A stretch of DNA of 64,000 bases from positions 51,502-115,501 of the forward strand of contig NZ_JAHHDS010000001.1 of assembly GCF_019739195.1 (NCBI RefSeq). Direction: 5' to 3'. A model generated the notes under the pieces. That model did not search any database, was not told the origin of the DNA, and saw only the letters and a program-made list of their open reading frames with translations. The stretch comes from Microcella sp. GTDB taxonomy: Bacteria > Actinomycetota > Actinomycetes > Actinomycetales > Microbacteriaceae. Within the stretch, counting starts at the first letter, position 1; each line of letters starts with the position of its first letter. Made by a program: the position numbers and the translations under genes. Shown here piece by piece: positions 52,150 through 62,420 of this stretch.

Positions 52150-53234
52150 CGACCGCCCTGCTCGCAGGAGGGGGCACAGCCGGTCATGTGAACCCGTTGC
52201 TCGCCCTGGCTGAGCACTGGAAGGCCGTCGAGCCCGAGGTCTCGATCATCGTGCTGGGCACCGCCGAAGGCCTCGAGTCGCGGCTGGTACCCGATCGCGG
52301 TTTCGAGCTGCAGACGATCGAGCGCGTGCCGTTTCCGAGGCGCCTGAATCGGGATGCGCTGAGGTTTCCGAGTCGTTTTCGCGGCGCGGTGCGTCGCGCT
52401 CGGGCGATCATCCGCGATCGGGGCGTCGACGTCGTCGTGGGGTTCGGCGGCTACGCCTCGGCGCCGGCGTACCTGGCGGCTCGTCTCGAGCGCGTGCCGA
52501 TGATCGCTCACGAGGCCAACGCGCGCCCGGGCATCGCCAACAAGCTGGCGGCGCGCCTCGGTGCCGCCGTCGGCACGACCTTCGCCGGCACCCCGGTGCG
52601 CGGCGCGCGCGTCGTCGGCATGCCGTTGCGCCGCGAGATCGTCGAGCTTAATCGCGTCGCGACGCGCCCTGAGGCGCTGCAGCATTTCGGTCTCGACCCC
52701 GCGCACCCCGTGCTGCTCGTCACCGGCGGCTCGACCGGCGCTCGTCGCCTGAATGAGACGATCAGCGACGCAGCGGCTCGCATTCTCGGTGCGGGATGGC
52801 AGGTCGTGCACCTGACGGGAACCGGCAGAGGCGGTACGGATCCTGACCTGCCGGGGTTCGTGAGCCTGCCGTACTGCGATCGCATGGATCTGGCGTTCGC
52901 CGCCGCTGACCTCGTGCTGTGCCGGGCGGGCTCGGCCACGGTGAGCGAGCTCACCGTGCTCGCGCTGCCGGCCGTGCTCGTGCCCTATGCCGCGGGCAAT
53001 GGCGAGCAACGGCTCAACGCCCGCGGCATGGTGGCAGCAGGAGCCGCGAGACTCGTCAATGACGCCGCGGTCTCGCCGCAGTGGGTGGCGGACGACCTCG
53101 TGCCGCTACTCATGGATCGGGCGGCCATCGCGCGCATGGCCGCGGCAGCGCAATCGCTTGACCGGCTTGATGGCGCAGCCGAGCTGCTCGCGCTCGTGCG
53201 CGAGCACCAGTCGCCGTCGAAGCGCGTAGGGTGA
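52146..53234 (+). CDS. murG: UDP-GlcNAc:lipid I GlcNAc transferase MurG
   Basis: Membrane-peripheral glycosyltransferase forming lipid II. The 362 residues begin with the acceptor-binding GGGTAGHVNPLLALA (8-22) and contain GFGGYASAPAYLA, HEANARPG, VTGGSTGARRLN and the donor-site ATVSELTVLALPAVLVPY. The sequence AAGNGEQRLNA replaces the more common AxxDHQxxNA. The GTG start overlaps ftsW by 4 bases. A mirror copy is at 60118-61206. Confidence 0.94.
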   Translation: MTTALLAGGGTAGHVNPLLALAEHWKAVEPEVSIIVLGTAEGLESRLVPDRGFELQTIERVPFPRRLNRDALRFPSRFRGAVRRARAIIRDRGVDVVVGFGGYASAPAYLAARLERVPMIAHEANARPGIANKLAARLGAAVGTTFAGTPVRGARVVGMPLRREIVELNRVATRPEALQHFGLDPAHPVLLVTGGSTGARRLNETISDAAARILGAGWQVVHLTGTGRGGTDPDLPGFVSLPYCDRMDLAFAAADLVLCRAGSATVSELTVLALPAVLVPYAAGNGEQRLNARGMVAAGAARLVNDAAVSPQWVADDLVPLLMDRAAIARMAAAAQSLDRLDGAAELLALVREHQSPSKRVG

Positions 53235-53240
53235 TCGGCG

Positions 53241-54656
53241 ATGATCAAGCCTGACCCTGCACTCGTTCTTCCTGCCTCGCTCGGGCGGGTTCACTTCGTC
53301 GGCATCGGCGGCTCGGGCATGAGCGGCATCGCCCGCATGATGCATGCGCGGGGCATGGCAGTGACGGGCTCTGACCGTTCGGAGTCGGCGGCGGTGACGA
53401 CCTTGCGCGAGCTGGGAATCGAGGTGCAGATCGGCCACGACGCGCGCAACGTCGGCGATGCCGACACCCTCGTGGTGACCGGTGCGCTCTGGCTCGACAA
53501 CCCCGAGTACCAGGAGGCGCTGAGTCGAGGCATGCCCGTGCTGCACCGGGCCCACGCGCTCGCCTGGCTCGTGCGCGAGGAGCGGTTGATCGCTGTTGCT
53601 GGCGCGCACGGCAAGTCGACGACGACCGCGATGCTGGTGACGGCACTGCGCGCGCTCGATCTCGACCCGAGCTTCGTGAACGGGGCGGTCATTCAGGCGG
53701 CGGGCACGAGCGCCGCGTGGGGCGAGGGCGAGCTCTTCGTCGTCGAGGCCGATGAGTCAGACGGTTCCTTCTTGCTCTACGACACCGCAGTCGGCATTGT
53801 GACGAACATCGACACCGATCATCTCGATCATTACGGCAGCGCGGATGCTCTCGCCGACGCCTTCGTCGAGTTCGCGTCGCGCGTGCACGAGTTCGTGGTG
53901 CTCTCTGCCGACGACGAGGGCACGGTGCGCGTGCGCGAGCGCCTCGACGGCGCGGTACGAGTGCTCTCTTTCGGCGAGGCCCCTGGCGCCGACGTGCGAC
54001 TCGCCGCCGTGTCAGACGAAGGCCCCGTCGCCTACACCGTTGAGGTGAGCGGTGTCAGCTACGACGGAGCGCTCGGCGTGCCTGGCCGTCACAACGCGCT
54101 CAATGCCGCGGGTGTCGTCGCGATTCTCGTCGGCCTCGGCATCGAGCCCGCCGCGGCTGTCGGCGCCCTCGACGGCTTCTCAGGCACGCAGCGCCGATTC
54201 GAGTCGCATGGGCTCGCTGACGGTGTGCGACTCTACGACGACTATGCGCATCACCCCACCGAGGTGGCAGCCGCTCTGCAGACAGCGCGCTCCGTGGTGG
54301 GCGCCGGTCGCGTGATCGCCATCCATCAGCCGCATCTCTACAGCCGAACGCAGGCGATGGCCGCCGAATTCGCCGCTGTCTACGAGCGCGATGCCGATCA
54401 CACGGTCGTGCTCGATGTGCACGGTGCGCGAGAAGACCCCATACCGGGTGTCACCGGAGCCCTCGTGGTCGACCGCTTCGCCGACGCGTCGAAGGTCGAC
54501 TACCGGCCCGAGTGGTCGCAGGCCGCGCAGCGCATCGCAGAGATCGCCCGACCGGGCGACATCGTCATGACACTCAGCTGCGGCGATGTCTACCGCATCA
54601 TCCCGCTCGTGCGGGAGGCGCTCGATCACCGCGCCACCGGAGCCGTCACGCCGTGA
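53241..54656 (+). CDS. murC: UDP-N-acetylmuramate-L-alanine ligase MurC
   Basis: First of the Mur ligases, adding L-Ala to UDP-MurNAc. The 471 residues include [14 protein letters not shown] (18-31), the P-loop [11 protein letters not shown] (121-131), [13 protein letters not shown] and [11 protein letters not shown], then [10 protein letters not shown] (MurC C-terminal motif) and YSRTQ. It follows murG by 6 bases, and a TAGGGT hexamer across the murG stop could give an internal promoter. The stop overlaps the ftsQ GTG. A mirror copy is at 58696-60111. Confidence 0.95.
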   Translation: MIKPDPALVLPASLGRVHFVGIGGSGMSGIARMMHARGMAVTGSDRSESAAVTTLRELGIEVQIGHDARNVGDADTLVVTGALWLDNPEYQEALSRGMPVLHRAHALAWLVREERLIAVAGAHGKSTTTAMLVTALRALDLDPSFVNGAVIQAAGTSAAWGEGELFVVEADESDGSFLLYDTAVGIVTNIDTDHLDHYGSADALADAFVEFASRVHEFVVLSADDEGTVRVRERLDGAVRVLSFGEAPGADVRLAAVSDEGPVAYTVEVSGVSYDGALGVPGRHNALNAAGVVAILVGLGIEPAAAVGALDGFSGTQRRFESHGLADGVRLYDDYAHHPTEVAAALQTARSVVGAGRVIAIHQPHLYSRTQAMAAEFAAVYERDADHTVVLDVHGAREDPIPGVTGALVVDRFADASKVDYRPEWSQAAQRIAEIARPGDIVMTLSCGDVYRIIPLVREALDHRATGAVTP

Positions 54657-55627
54657 AGCGGCCCGAAGGGCACGATCGCGCGCCGCGCAGGGAGCCCCCG
54701 GCACCCGCACCGCGACAGACACGTGCCCCGCGGTCGTCGACGCCTCGGTCGAGCGGTGCCGAGTCGACACCGCCGCGTGCCCGCGCCGAAACGGCTCGCG
54801 CACCGCGCCAGCGCGCGTCAGACCAGCGAAACCCTGACGTCGACCAGAGTGATCGCGCTGCCCGCGCCGCCGCGCGCGCTGCCGCTCGAGAGCGCCGCGC
54901 CGCCGAGCGCGCCGAGCGTCGTCGATTCACTCGCCGCGGTCGACGGCGCCGCCTGATCGGCGCGGGAGTCGTGCTCGCGCTGCTCGGACTCATCGGGGGC
55001 GTGGCCCTCGTGACCCTCTCTCCGCTCATGGCGCTCACGACGATCGTGGTCGCCGGCACAGAGCGTCTCGACGCGAATGTGGTGCAGTCGGCCCTCGACG
55101 ATCATCGGGGCACGCCACTGGCGCTGCTCGACGAGGGCGGCATTCGCAACGATCTGGCCCAGTTCGCGCTCATCAGGTCGTACTCGACCGAGGTCGTCCC
55201 TCCGCACACTCTCGTCGTGAGGGTGGTCGAGCGGCAACCCATCGGTGCGGTCGCGCGCGGCGCTGTCTGGGATCTGGTCGACGCGGCGGGCGTGGTGGTC
55301 GAGTCGTCGCCAGAACGCCCCGCGGGCATCCCGTCGCTCGCCGTCGATGCCGCTGATCCGGATGCCCTGCCGTTCCGCAGTGTCGCTGCCGTGCTGCTCG
55401 CACTCCCGAGCGAGTTGCGCGAACGCGTCGACGTGATCTCGGCGACCACCCGCGATGACGTGAGCTTCAGCATGATCGGGGCGGGGCACCGCGTGATCTG
55501 GGGGAGCGGGGAGCGCTCGGAGTACAAGGCGCGGGTGCTCGCGGCGGCGATCGGCGCGACCGATCAGGGGGTCGCCTGGGAGTACGACGTCTCGGCGCCC
55601 GACAGCCTGGTCGTGCGGCGGCTCTGA
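54653..55627 (+). CDS. ftsQ: cell division protein FtsQ
   Basis: Bitopic divisome protein linking early and late division proteins. The 324 residues have a long basic, proline-rich cytoplasmic part (1-99) with an Ala/Arg coiled-coil-like stretch, one transmembrane helix (about 101-122), a POTRA domain (about 126-195, [24 protein letters not shown]) and the FtsQ/DivIB beta domain. The GTG at 54653 in the GTGA overlap with murC is chosen; the open frame extends further upstream inside murC. A mirror copy is at 57725-58699. Confidence 0.9.
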   Translation: MKRPEGHDRAPRREPPAPAPRQTRAPRSSTPRSSGAESTPPRARAETARAPRQRASDQRNPDVDQSDRAARAAARAAARERRAAERAERRRFTRRGRRRRLIGAGVVLALLGLIGGVALVTLSPLMALTTIVVAGTERLDANVVQSALDDHRGTPLALLDEGGIRNDLAQFALIRSYSTEVVPPHTLVVRVVERQPIGAVARGAVWDLVDAAGVVVESSPERPAGIPSLAVDAADPDALPFRSVAAVLLALPSELRERVDVISATTRDDVSFSMIGAGHRVIWGSGERSEYKARVLAAAIGATDQGVAWEYDVSAPDSLVVRRL

Positions 55628-55779
55628 ACGCACTGTGAGCGGCGGCCGTGTGCGCGCGACACGCGGCGTGCCTGCGGGGCCCCGCTCGCTGTGAGCCCTA
55701 CCGTCGTCTCAGCAGTACATACTGAGCATAACTTTAGCCTTCAACTCGAAGGTTAATGTTTACCGCGGAAGGCTCCGAC
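55628..55779 (+). promoter_or_regulatory. ftsQ-ftsZ intergenic region
   Basis: 152 bases, the longest gap inside the dcw cluster, as in other actinobacteria where ftsZ has its own promoters. It contains a perfect 12-bp palindrome GCGGGGCCCCGC (55674-55685), a small CGTGT/ACACG hairpin just before it, and an AT-rich stretch from 55711 with TACATACT and CATAACTTTAG that may hold -10 elements. Exact start sites cannot be fixed. Confidence 0.5.
55740..55755 (+). promoter_or_regulatory. candidate FtsR/MerR box upstream of ftsZ
   Basis: TTCAACTCGAAGGTTA, 14 of 16 bases identical to the element at 24637-24652 before the second MerR gene. With flanks it is an imperfect dyad TTAGCCTTC-AACTC-GAAGGTTAA (8 of 9 arm bases match). 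It lies 24 bases ahead of the likely GTG start of ftsZ. The mirror copy is at 57597-57612. Confidence 0.55.
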
Positions 55780-56688
55780 GTGACCTCGAACCAGAACTAC
55801 CTCGCCGTGATCAAGGTCGTCGGCATTGGCGGCGGCGGCGTCAACGCCGTCAACCGCATGATCGAGCTCGGGCTGCGCGGGGTTGAGTTCATCGCGATCA
55901 ACACCGATGCCCAGGCGTTGCTCATGAGCGATGCCGACGTCAAGCTCGACGTCGGTCGCGACCTGACGCGCGGACTCGGCGCCGGTGCCGACCCCGAGGT
56001 CGGTCGTCGCGCGACGGAGGACCACGCCGAAGAGATCGAGGAGGCGCTCGCGGGCGCCGACATGGTATTCGTGACGGCGGGTGAGGGAGGTGGCACCGGA
56101 ACCGGCGGCGCCCCCGTCGTCGCGCGCATCGCGAAGTCGATCGGCGCACTCACGATCGGCGTGGTCACCAAGCCATTCGAGTTTGAGGGCAAGCGGCGCC
56201 AGGCGCAGGCCGACTCGGGCGTGGCCTCGCTGAAGAACGAGGTCGACACCCTCATCGTCGTGCCCAACGACCGACTGCTCGAGATCTCTGATCGCGGCAT
56301 CTCGATGCTCGAAGCCTTCGCGACGGCCGACCAGGTGCTGCTCGCCGGCGTGCAGGGCATCACCGACCTCATCACGACCCCGGGCCTCATCAACCTCGAC
56401 TTCGCCGACGTCAAGAGCGTCATGCAAGGAGCGGGCTCGGCCCTCATGGGCATCGGCTCGGCTCGCGGCGCCGATCGCGCCATCAAGGCGGCCGAGCTCG
56501 CCGTCGCGAGTCCGCTGCTCGAAGCGAGCATCGACGGCGCCCACGGCGTGCTGCTGTCGATCCAGGGCGGCTCGAACCTCGGCATCTTCGAGATCAACGA
56601 CGCCGCCCGGCTCGTGCAAGAGGCCGTGCACCCCGAGGCCAACATCATCTTCGGCGCGGTCATCGACGACACCCTCGGCGATGAAGTG
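55780..56688 (+). pseudogene. ftsZ: ftsZ, 3'-truncated by the inverted-repeat junction (left copy)
   Basis: Tubulin-like GTPase that forms the division ring. 303 native codons are present: [13 protein letters not shown] (15-27), the tubulin signature GGGTGTG (103-109), and normal sequence up to GDEV (300-303). After 56688 the frame runs into the reverse complement of its own upstream part and codes nonsense, so the last strands of the core, the linker and the C-terminal peptide that binds SepF and other partners are missing (family length about 380-400 residues). GTG 55780 with GGAAGG upstream is preferred; the in-frame ATG at 55756 adds 8 residues and lies in the operator-like element. Truncation is probably an assembly or library effect. 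Confidence 0.9.
56665..56687. other. 23-base loop at the centre of the inverted duplication
   Basis: Unpaired single-copy bases between the two arms. They read as a normal continuation of the left ftsZ copy (codons for D-D-T-L-G-D-E-V), which places the breakpoint at about 56688/56689: the sequence proceeds through 56688 and then jumps back on the opposite strand to 56663. Confidence 0.93.
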
Positions 56689-57572
56689 ATGACCGCGCCG
56701 AAGATGATGTTGGCCTCGGGGTGCACGGCCTCTTGCACGAGCCGGGCGGCGTCGTTGATCTCGAAGATGCCGAGGTTCGAGCCGCCCTGGATCGACAGCA
56801 GCACGCCGTGGGCGCCGTCGATGCTCGCTTCGAGCAGCGGACTCGCGACGGCGAGCTCGGCCGCCTTGATGGCGCGATCGGCGCCGCGAGCCGAGCCGAT
56901 GCCCATGAGGGCCGAGCCCGCTCCTTGCATGACGCTCTTGACGTCGGCGAAGTCGAGGTTGATGAGGCCCGGGGTCGTGATGAGGTCGGTGATGCCCTGC
57001 ACGCCGGCGAGCAGCACCTGGTCGGCCGTCGCGAAGGCTTCGAGCATCGAGATGCCGCGATCAGAGATCTCGAGCAGTCGGTCGTTGGGCACGACGATGA
57101 GGGTGTCGACCTCGTTCTTCAGCGAGGCCACGCCCGAGTCGGCCTGCGCCTGGCGCCGCTTGCCCTCAAACTCGAATGGCTTGGTGACCACGCCGATCGT
57201 GAGTGCGCCGATCGACTTCGCGATGCGCGCGACGACGGGGGCGCCGCCGGTTCCGGTGCCACCTCCCTCACCCGCCGTCACGAATACCATGTCGGCGCCC
57301 GCGAGCGCCTCCTCGATCTCTTCGGCGTGGTCCTCCGTCGCGCGACGACCGACCTCGGGGTCGGCACCGGCGCCGAGTCCGCGCGTCAGGTCGCGACCGA
57401 CGTCGAGCTTGACGTCGGCATCGCTCATGAGCAACGCCTGGGCATCGGTGTTGATCGCGATGAACTCAACCCCGCGCAGCCCGAGCTCGATCATGCGGTT
57501 GACGGCGTTGACGCCGCCGCCGCCAATGCCGACGACCTTGATCACGGCGAGGTAGTTCTGGTTCGAGGTCAC
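56688..57572 (-). pseudogene. ftsZ: ftsZ, 3'-truncated mirror copy (right arm)
   Basis: Mirror of the left ftsZ copy starting at GTG 57572 (or ATG 57596). It keeps 295 native codons, ending with GAVI; then the loop is read on the wrong strand (TSSPRVSS) and the frame continues as antisense of the left copy. It has the GTP-binding signature but lacks the C-terminal part. Neither copy in the window can encode a complete FtsZ, which is essential in nearly all bacteria of this group. Confidence 0.88.
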
Positions 57573-57724
57573 GTCGGAGCCTTCCGCGGTAAACATTAAC
57601 CTTCGAGTTGAAGGCTAAAGTTATGCTCAGTATGTACTGCTGAGACGACGGTAGGGCTCACAGCGAGCGGGGCCCCGCAGGCACGCCGCGTGTCGCGCGC
57701 ACACGGCCGCCGCTCACAGTGCGT

Positions 57725-58699
57725 TCAGAGCCGCCGCACGACCAGGCTGTCGGGCGCCGAGACGTCGTACTCCCAGGCGACCCCCTGATCGGTCGCGCCG
57801 ATCGCCGCCGCGAGCACCCGCGCCTTGTACTCCGAGCGCTCCCCGCTCCCCCAGATCACGCGGTGCCCCGCCCCGATCATGCTGAAGCTCACGTCATCGC
57901 GGGTGGTCGCCGAGATCACGTCGACGCGTTCGCGCAACTCGCTCGGGAGTGCGAGCAGCACGGCAGCGACACTGCGGAACGGCAGGGCATCCGGATCAGC
58001 GGCATCGACGGCGAGCGACGGGATGCCCGCGGGGCGTTCTGGCGACGACTCGACCACCACGCCCGCCGCGTCGACCAGATCCCAGACAGCGCCGCGCGCG
58101 ACCGCACCGATGGGTTGCCGCTCGACCACCCTCACGACGAGAGTGTGCGGAGGGACGACCTCGGTCGAGTACGACCTGATGAGCGCGAACTGGGCCAGAT
58201 CGTTGCGAATGCCGCCCTCGTCGAGCAGCGCCAGTGGCGTGCCCCGATGATCGTCGAGGGCCGACTGCACCACATTCGCGTCGAGACGCTCTGTGCCGGC
58301 GACCACGATCGTCGTGAGCGCCATGAGCGGAGAGAGGGTCACGAGGGCCACGCCCCCGATGAGTCCGAGCAGCGCGAGCACGACTCCCGCGCCGATCAGG
58401 CGGCGCCGTCGACCGCGGCGAGTGAATCGACGACGCTCGGCGCGCTCGGCGGCGCGGCGCTCTCGAGCGGCAGCGCGCGCGGCGGCGCGGGCAGCGCGAT
58501 CACTCTGGTCGACGTCAGGGTTTCGCTGGTCTGACGCGCGCTGGCGCGGTGCGCGAGCCGTTTCGGCGCGGGCACGCGGCGGTGTCGACTCGGCACCGCT
58601 CGACCGAGGCGTCGACGACCGCGGGGCACGTGTCTGTCGCGGTGCGGGTGCCGGGGGCTCCCTGCGCGGCGCGCGATCGTGCCCTTCGGGCCGCTTCAC
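57725..58699 (-). CDS. ftsQ: ftsQ, mirror copy on right arm
   Basis: Exact inverted copy of 54653-55627, encoding the same 324-residue FtsQ. Transmembrane helix and POTRA domain are unchanged. The lack of any divergence argues that it is not an old gene duplication; most likely a foldback or assembly duplicate. Confidence 0.85.
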   Translation of the reverse strand: MKRPEGHDRAPRREPPAPAPRQTRAPRSSTPRSSGAESTPPRARAETARAPRQRASDQRNPDVDQSDRAARAAARAAARERRAAERAERRRFTRRGRRRRLIGAGVVLALLGLIGGVALVTLSPLMALTTIVVAGTERLDANVVQSALDDHRGTPLALLDEGGIRNDLAQFALIRSYSTEVVPPHTLVVRVVERQPIGAVARGAVWDLVDAAGVVVESSPERPAGIPSLAVDAADPDALPFRSVAAVLLALPSELRERVDVISATTRDDVSFSMIGAGHRVIWGSGERSEYKARVLAAAIGATDQGVAWEYDVSAPDSLVVRRL

Positions 58700-60111
58700 G
58701 GCGTGACGGCTCCGGTGGCGCGGTGATCGAGCGCCTCCCGCACGAGCGGGATGATGCGGTAGACATCGCCGCAGCTGAGTGTCATGACGATGTCGCCCGG
58801 TCGGGCGATCTCTGCGATGCGCTGCGCGGCCTGCGACCACTCGGGCCGGTAGTCGACCTTCGACGCGTCGGCGAAGCGGTCGACCACGAGGGCTCCGGTG
58901 ACACCCGGTATGGGGTCTTCTCGCGCACCGTGCACATCGAGCACGACCGTGTGATCGGCATCGCGCTCGTAGACAGCGGCGAATTCGGCGGCCATCGCCT
59001 GCGTTCGGCTGTAGAGATGCGGCTGATGGATGGCGATCACGCGACCGGCGCCCACCACGGAGCGCGCTGTCTGCAGAGCGGCTGCCACCTCGGTGGGGTG
59101 ATGCGCATAGTCGTCGTAGAGTCGCACACCGTCAGCGAGCCCATGCGACTCGAATCGGCGCTGCGTGCCTGAGAAGCCGTCGAGGGCGCCGACAGCCGCG
59201 GCGGGCTCGATGCCGAGGCCGACGAGAATCGCGACGACACCCGCGGCATTGAGCGCGTTGTGACGGCCAGGCACGCCGAGCGCTCCGTCGTAGCTGACAC
59301 CGCTCACCTCAACGGTGTAGGCGACGGGGCCTTCGTCTGACACGGCGGCGAGTCGCACGTCGGCGCCAGGGGCCTCGCCGAAAGAGAGCACTCGTACCGC
59401 GCCGTCGAGGCGCTCGCGCACGCGCACCGTGCCCTCGTCGTCGGCAGAGAGCACCACGAACTCGTGCACGCGCGACGCGAACTCGACGAAGGCGTCGGCG
59501 AGAGCATCCGCGCTGCCGTAATGATCGAGATGATCGGTGTCGATGTTCGTCACAATGCCGACTGCGGTGTCGTAGAGCAAGAAGGAACCGTCTGACTCAT
59601 CGGCCTCGACGACGAAGAGCTCGCCCTCGCCCCACGCGGCGCTCGTGCCCGCCGCCTGAATGACCGCCCCGTTCACGAAGCTCGGGTCGAGATCGAGCGC
59701 GCGCAGTGCCGTCACCAGCATCGCGGTCGTCGTCGACTTGCCGTGCGCGCCAGCAACAGCGATCAACCGCTCCTCGCGCACGAGCCAGGCGAGCGCGTGG
59801 GCCCGGTGCAGCACGGGCATGCCTCGACTCAGCGCCTCCTGGTACTCGGGGTTGTCGAGCCAGAGCGCACCGGTCACCACGAGGGTGTCGGCATCGCCGA
59901 CGTTGCGCGCGTCGTGGCCGATCTGCACCTCGATTCCCAGCTCGCGCAAGGTCGTCACCGCCGCCGACTCCGAACGGTCAGAGCCCGTCACTGCCATGCC
60001 CCGCGCATGCATCATGCGGGCGATGCCGCTCATGCCCGAGCCGCCGATGCCGACGAAGTGAACCCGCCCGAGCGAGGCAGGAAGAACGAGTGCAGGGTCA
60101 GGCTTGATCAT
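58696..60111 (-). CDS. murC: murC, mirror copy on right arm
   Basis: Exact inverted copy of 53241-54656 with the same 471-residue product, including the GAHGKSTT P-loop and [10 protein letters not shown]. It keeps the 4-base overlap with the ftsQ copy and the 6-base gap to the murG copy. Probably not an independent locus. Confidence 0.85.
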   Translation of the reverse strand: MIKPDPALVLPASLGRVHFVGIGGSGMSGIARMMHARGMAVTGSDRSESAAVTTLRELGIEVQIGHDARNVGDADTLVVTGALWLDNPEYQEALSRGMPVLHRAHALAWLVREERLIAVAGAHGKSTTTAMLVTALRALDLDPSFVNGAVIQAAGTSAAWGEGELFVVEADESDGSFLLYDTAVGIVTNIDTDHLDHYGSADALADAFVEFASRVHEFVVLSADDEGTVRVRERLDGAVRVLSFGEAPGADVRLAAVSDEGPVAYTVEVSGVSYDGALGVPGRHNALNAAGVVAILVGLGIEPAAAVGALDGFSGTQRRFESHGLADGVRLYDDYAHHPTEVAAALQTARSVVGAGRVIAIHQPHLYSRTQAMAAEFAAVYERDADHTVVLDVHGAREDPIPGVTGALVVDRFADASKVDYRPEWSQAAQRIAEIARPGDIVMTLSCGDVYRIIPLVREALDHRATGAVTP

Positions 60112-60117
60112 CGCCGA

Positions 60118-61206
60118 TCACCCTACGCGCTTCGACGGCGACTGGTGCTCGCGCACGAGCGCGAGCAGCTCGGCTGCGCCATCAAGCCGGTCAAGCGATT
60201 GCGCTGCCGCGGCCATGCGCGCGATGGCCGCCCGATCCATGAGTAGCGGCACGAGGTCGTCCGCCACCCACTGCGGCGAGACCGCGGCGTCATTGACGAG
60301 TCTCGCGGCTCCTGCTGCCACCATGCCGCGGGCGTTGAGCCGTTGCTCGCCATTGCCCGCGGCATAGGGCACGAGCACGGCCGGCAGCGCGAGCACGGTG
60401 AGCTCGCTCACCGTGGCCGAGCCCGCCCGGCACAGCACGAGGTCAGCGGCGGCGAACGCCAGATCCATGCGATCGCAGTACGGCAGGCTCACGAACCCCG
60501 GCAGGTCAGGATCCGTACCGCCTCTGCCGGTTCCCGTCAGGTGCACGACCTGCCATCCCGCACCGAGAATGCGAGCCGCTGCGTCGCTGATCGTCTCATT
60601 CAGGCGACGAGCGCCGGTCGAGCCGCCGGTGACGAGCAGCACGGGGTGCGCGGGGTCGAGACCGAAATGCTGCAGCGCCTCAGGGCGCGTCGCGACGCGA
60701 TTAAGCTCGACGATCTCGCGGCGCAACGGCATGCCGACGACGCGCGCGCCGCGCACCGGGGTGCCGGCGAAGGTCGTGCCGACGGCGGCACCGAGGCGCG
60801 CCGCCAGCTTGTTGGCGATGCCCGGGCGCGCGTTGGCCTCGTGAGCGATCATCGGCACGCGCTCGAGACGAGCCGCCAGGTACGCCGGCGCCGAGGCGTA
60901 GCCGCCGAACCCCACGACGACGTCGACGCCCCGATCGCGGATGATCGCCCGAGCGCGACGCACCGCGCCGCGAAAACGACTCGGAAACCTCAGCGCATCC
61001 CGATTCAGGCGCCTCGGAAACGGCACGCGCTCGATCGTCTGCAGCTCGAAACCGCGATCGGGTACCAGCCGCGACTCGAGGCCTTCGGCGGTGCCCAGCA
61101 CGATGATCGAGACCTCGGGCTCGACGGCCTTCCAGTGCTCAGCCAGGGCGAGCAACGGGTTCACATGACCGGCTGTGCCCCCTCCTGCGAGCAGGGCGGT
61201 CGTCAC
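60118..61206 (-). CDS. murG: murG, mirror copy on right arm
   Basis: Exact inverted copy of 52146-53234 with the same 362-residue MurG, complete from GTG to stop. Overlap with the ftsW copy is preserved. Probably not an independent locus. Confidence 0.85.
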   Translation of the reverse strand: MTTALLAGGGTAGHVNPLLALAEHWKAVEPEVSIIVLGTAEGLESRLVPDRGFELQTIERVPFPRRLNRDALRFPSRFRGAVRRARAIIRDRGVDVVVGFGGYASAPAYLAARLERVPMIAHEANARPGIANKLAARLGAAVGTTFAGTPVRGARVVGMPLRREIVELNRVATRPEALQHFGLDPAHPVLLVTGGSTGARRLNETISDAAARILGAGWQVVHLTGTGRGGTDPDLPGFVSLPYCDRMDLAFAAADLVLCRAGSATVSELTVLALPAVLVPYAAGNGEQRLNARGMVAAGAARLVNDAAVSPQWVADDLVPLLMDRAAIARMAAAAQSLDRLDGAAELLALVREHQSPSKRVG

Positions 61207-62420
61207 GATACTCCGGCGGTGCGCGGGGCGCTCGGTCGGCTTCGCGCGAGCGAGAGCACCATGCCGATGCCGACGAGCGACGAGACGAGCGCGGTGCCGC
61301 CCGCCGAGATGAAGGGCAGCGGCACCCCGAGAACCGGCAGTAGACCGAGCACCACGGCGATGTTCACGAATGCCTGGCCGATGATCCAGGCGAGAACGGC
61401 GCCGGTTGCGATTCGCCGGAACGGATCAGTGTGGCCGCGCACGAGACGGATCAGTCCGACGGCCAGCACGGCGTAGAGGGCGAGCACCACAAGCGCGCCC
61501 ACCAGCCCGAGTTCTTCGCCGATGATCGCGAAGATGAAGTCGCTCTCGGCGTGCGGCAGCCAACGCCACTTCGCTGCCGAATTGCCCAGCCCCTGGCCGA
61601 AGATGCCCCCCGAGCCCATCGCCCAGAGCGCGTGGATCGACTGCCAGCAGGTGAGTTCGTAGTCTTCGGGCGTGCAGCCGTTGAGCCATACGTCGATGCG
61701 GTTCGAGCGCGACGTGCTCGAGAAGGCGAAGGCCACGGCGCCCGCGGCGAGCACGATCACCATGACCGCGAGCTTGCCGAGCGGTGCGCCTGCGAAGAAC
61801 AGGGCGGCCAGCACGATGACCACCATGATGGATGCTGTGCCGAGGTCTTGACCCGCGAGCACCATCGCGATCGCGAGGCCCGAAACGGGTATCGCGGGCA
61901 CGAGCACGCTGCGCCAGTCACTGAAGCCGTCTGCCCGGTCGGCCAACACGGTCGCGAGCCAGATCACGAGAGCGAACTTCAAGAACTCGCTCGGTTGAGC
62001 GGTGAGCCCGCCGATCGAGATCCAGTTTTGGTTGCCGCCGTAGTCGTAGCCCAGACCGGTGAAGACGAGCAACTGGAGGGCGAGTGCGACCATGACCGCG
62101 ATGCGCGCCCAGCGACGCCAGAACACCGCGGGCAGGCGCGCAACCATGAGCATGAGCGGAATGCCGATGAGCGCGAAGAGTCCTTGTCGGGCGAAGACGG
62201 CGAAGAAATCGCCCTCGTTGTTCTGACTCGACGTCACCGCCGACGACGAGAGCACCATGACGAGGCCGAAGAGCACGAGGAAGATCGTCGTGCCCTGCAC
62301 GAGCATGACGTCAGAGCGGTCGGCACCGAAGAGTCGCCGCACAGCGACGACGACGGCGCGCGGCCGATGCTCGGGAGTAGGCTCAGTCGCCCCGCGGCGC
62401 GGGGGTCGGACGGTAGTCAT
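61203..62420 (-). CDS. ftsW: ftsW, mirror copy on right arm
   Basis: Exact inverted copy of 50932-52149 with the same 405-residue SEDS polymerase. Its ATG again lies within the murD copy. Probably not an independent locus. Confidence 0.85.
   Translation of the reverse strand: MTTVRPPRRGATEPTPEHRPRAVVVAVRRLFGADRSDVMLVQGTTIFLVLFGLVMVLSSSAVTSSQNNEGDFFAVFARQGLFALIGIPLMLMVARLPAVFWRRWARIAVMVALALQLLVFTGLGYDYGGNQNWISIGGLTAQPSEFLKFALVIWLATVLADRADGFSDWRSVLVPAIPVSGLAIAMVLAGQDLGTASIMVVIVLAALFFAGAPLGKLAVMVIVLAAGAVAFAFSSTSRSNRIDVWLNGCTPEDYELTCWQSIHALWAMGSGGIFGQGLGNSAAKWRWLPHAESDFIFAIIGEELGLVGALVVLALYAVLAVGLIRLVRGHTDPFRRIATGAVLAWIIGQAFVNIAVVLGLLPVLGVPLPFISAGGTALVSSLVGIGMVLSLARSRPSAPRTAGVS

Larger units (their letters stand above)
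49352..56664 (+). repeat. left arm of a perfect inverted duplication
   Basis: At least 7313 bases that recur in reverse complement at 56688-64000, with position p pairing with 113352-p. All gene coordinates mirror exactly, so there is no net indel, and the sampled stretches (arm ends, loop flanks, the ftsZ-ftsQ intergenic region) match base for base. The arm runs from the last 95 bases of mraY to codon 295 of ftsZ (GTG-start numbering). Confidence 0.97.

Noticed and set aside
55753..56631. 292-codon frame antisense to ftsZ (and its mirror at 56721-57599)
   Set aside because: Composition is that of antisense to a GC-rich gene (His/Arg/Asp-rich), with no family match; a shadow of ftsZ.
55756..57596. 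Two 599-codon open frames reading through the ftsZ junction on opposite strands, like a fused long FtsZ
   Set aside because: Only the first 303-311 (left) or 295-303 (right) codons are FtsZ; the rest is the reverse complement of ftsZ read in an open antisense frame, so it is a by-product of the inverted repeat.
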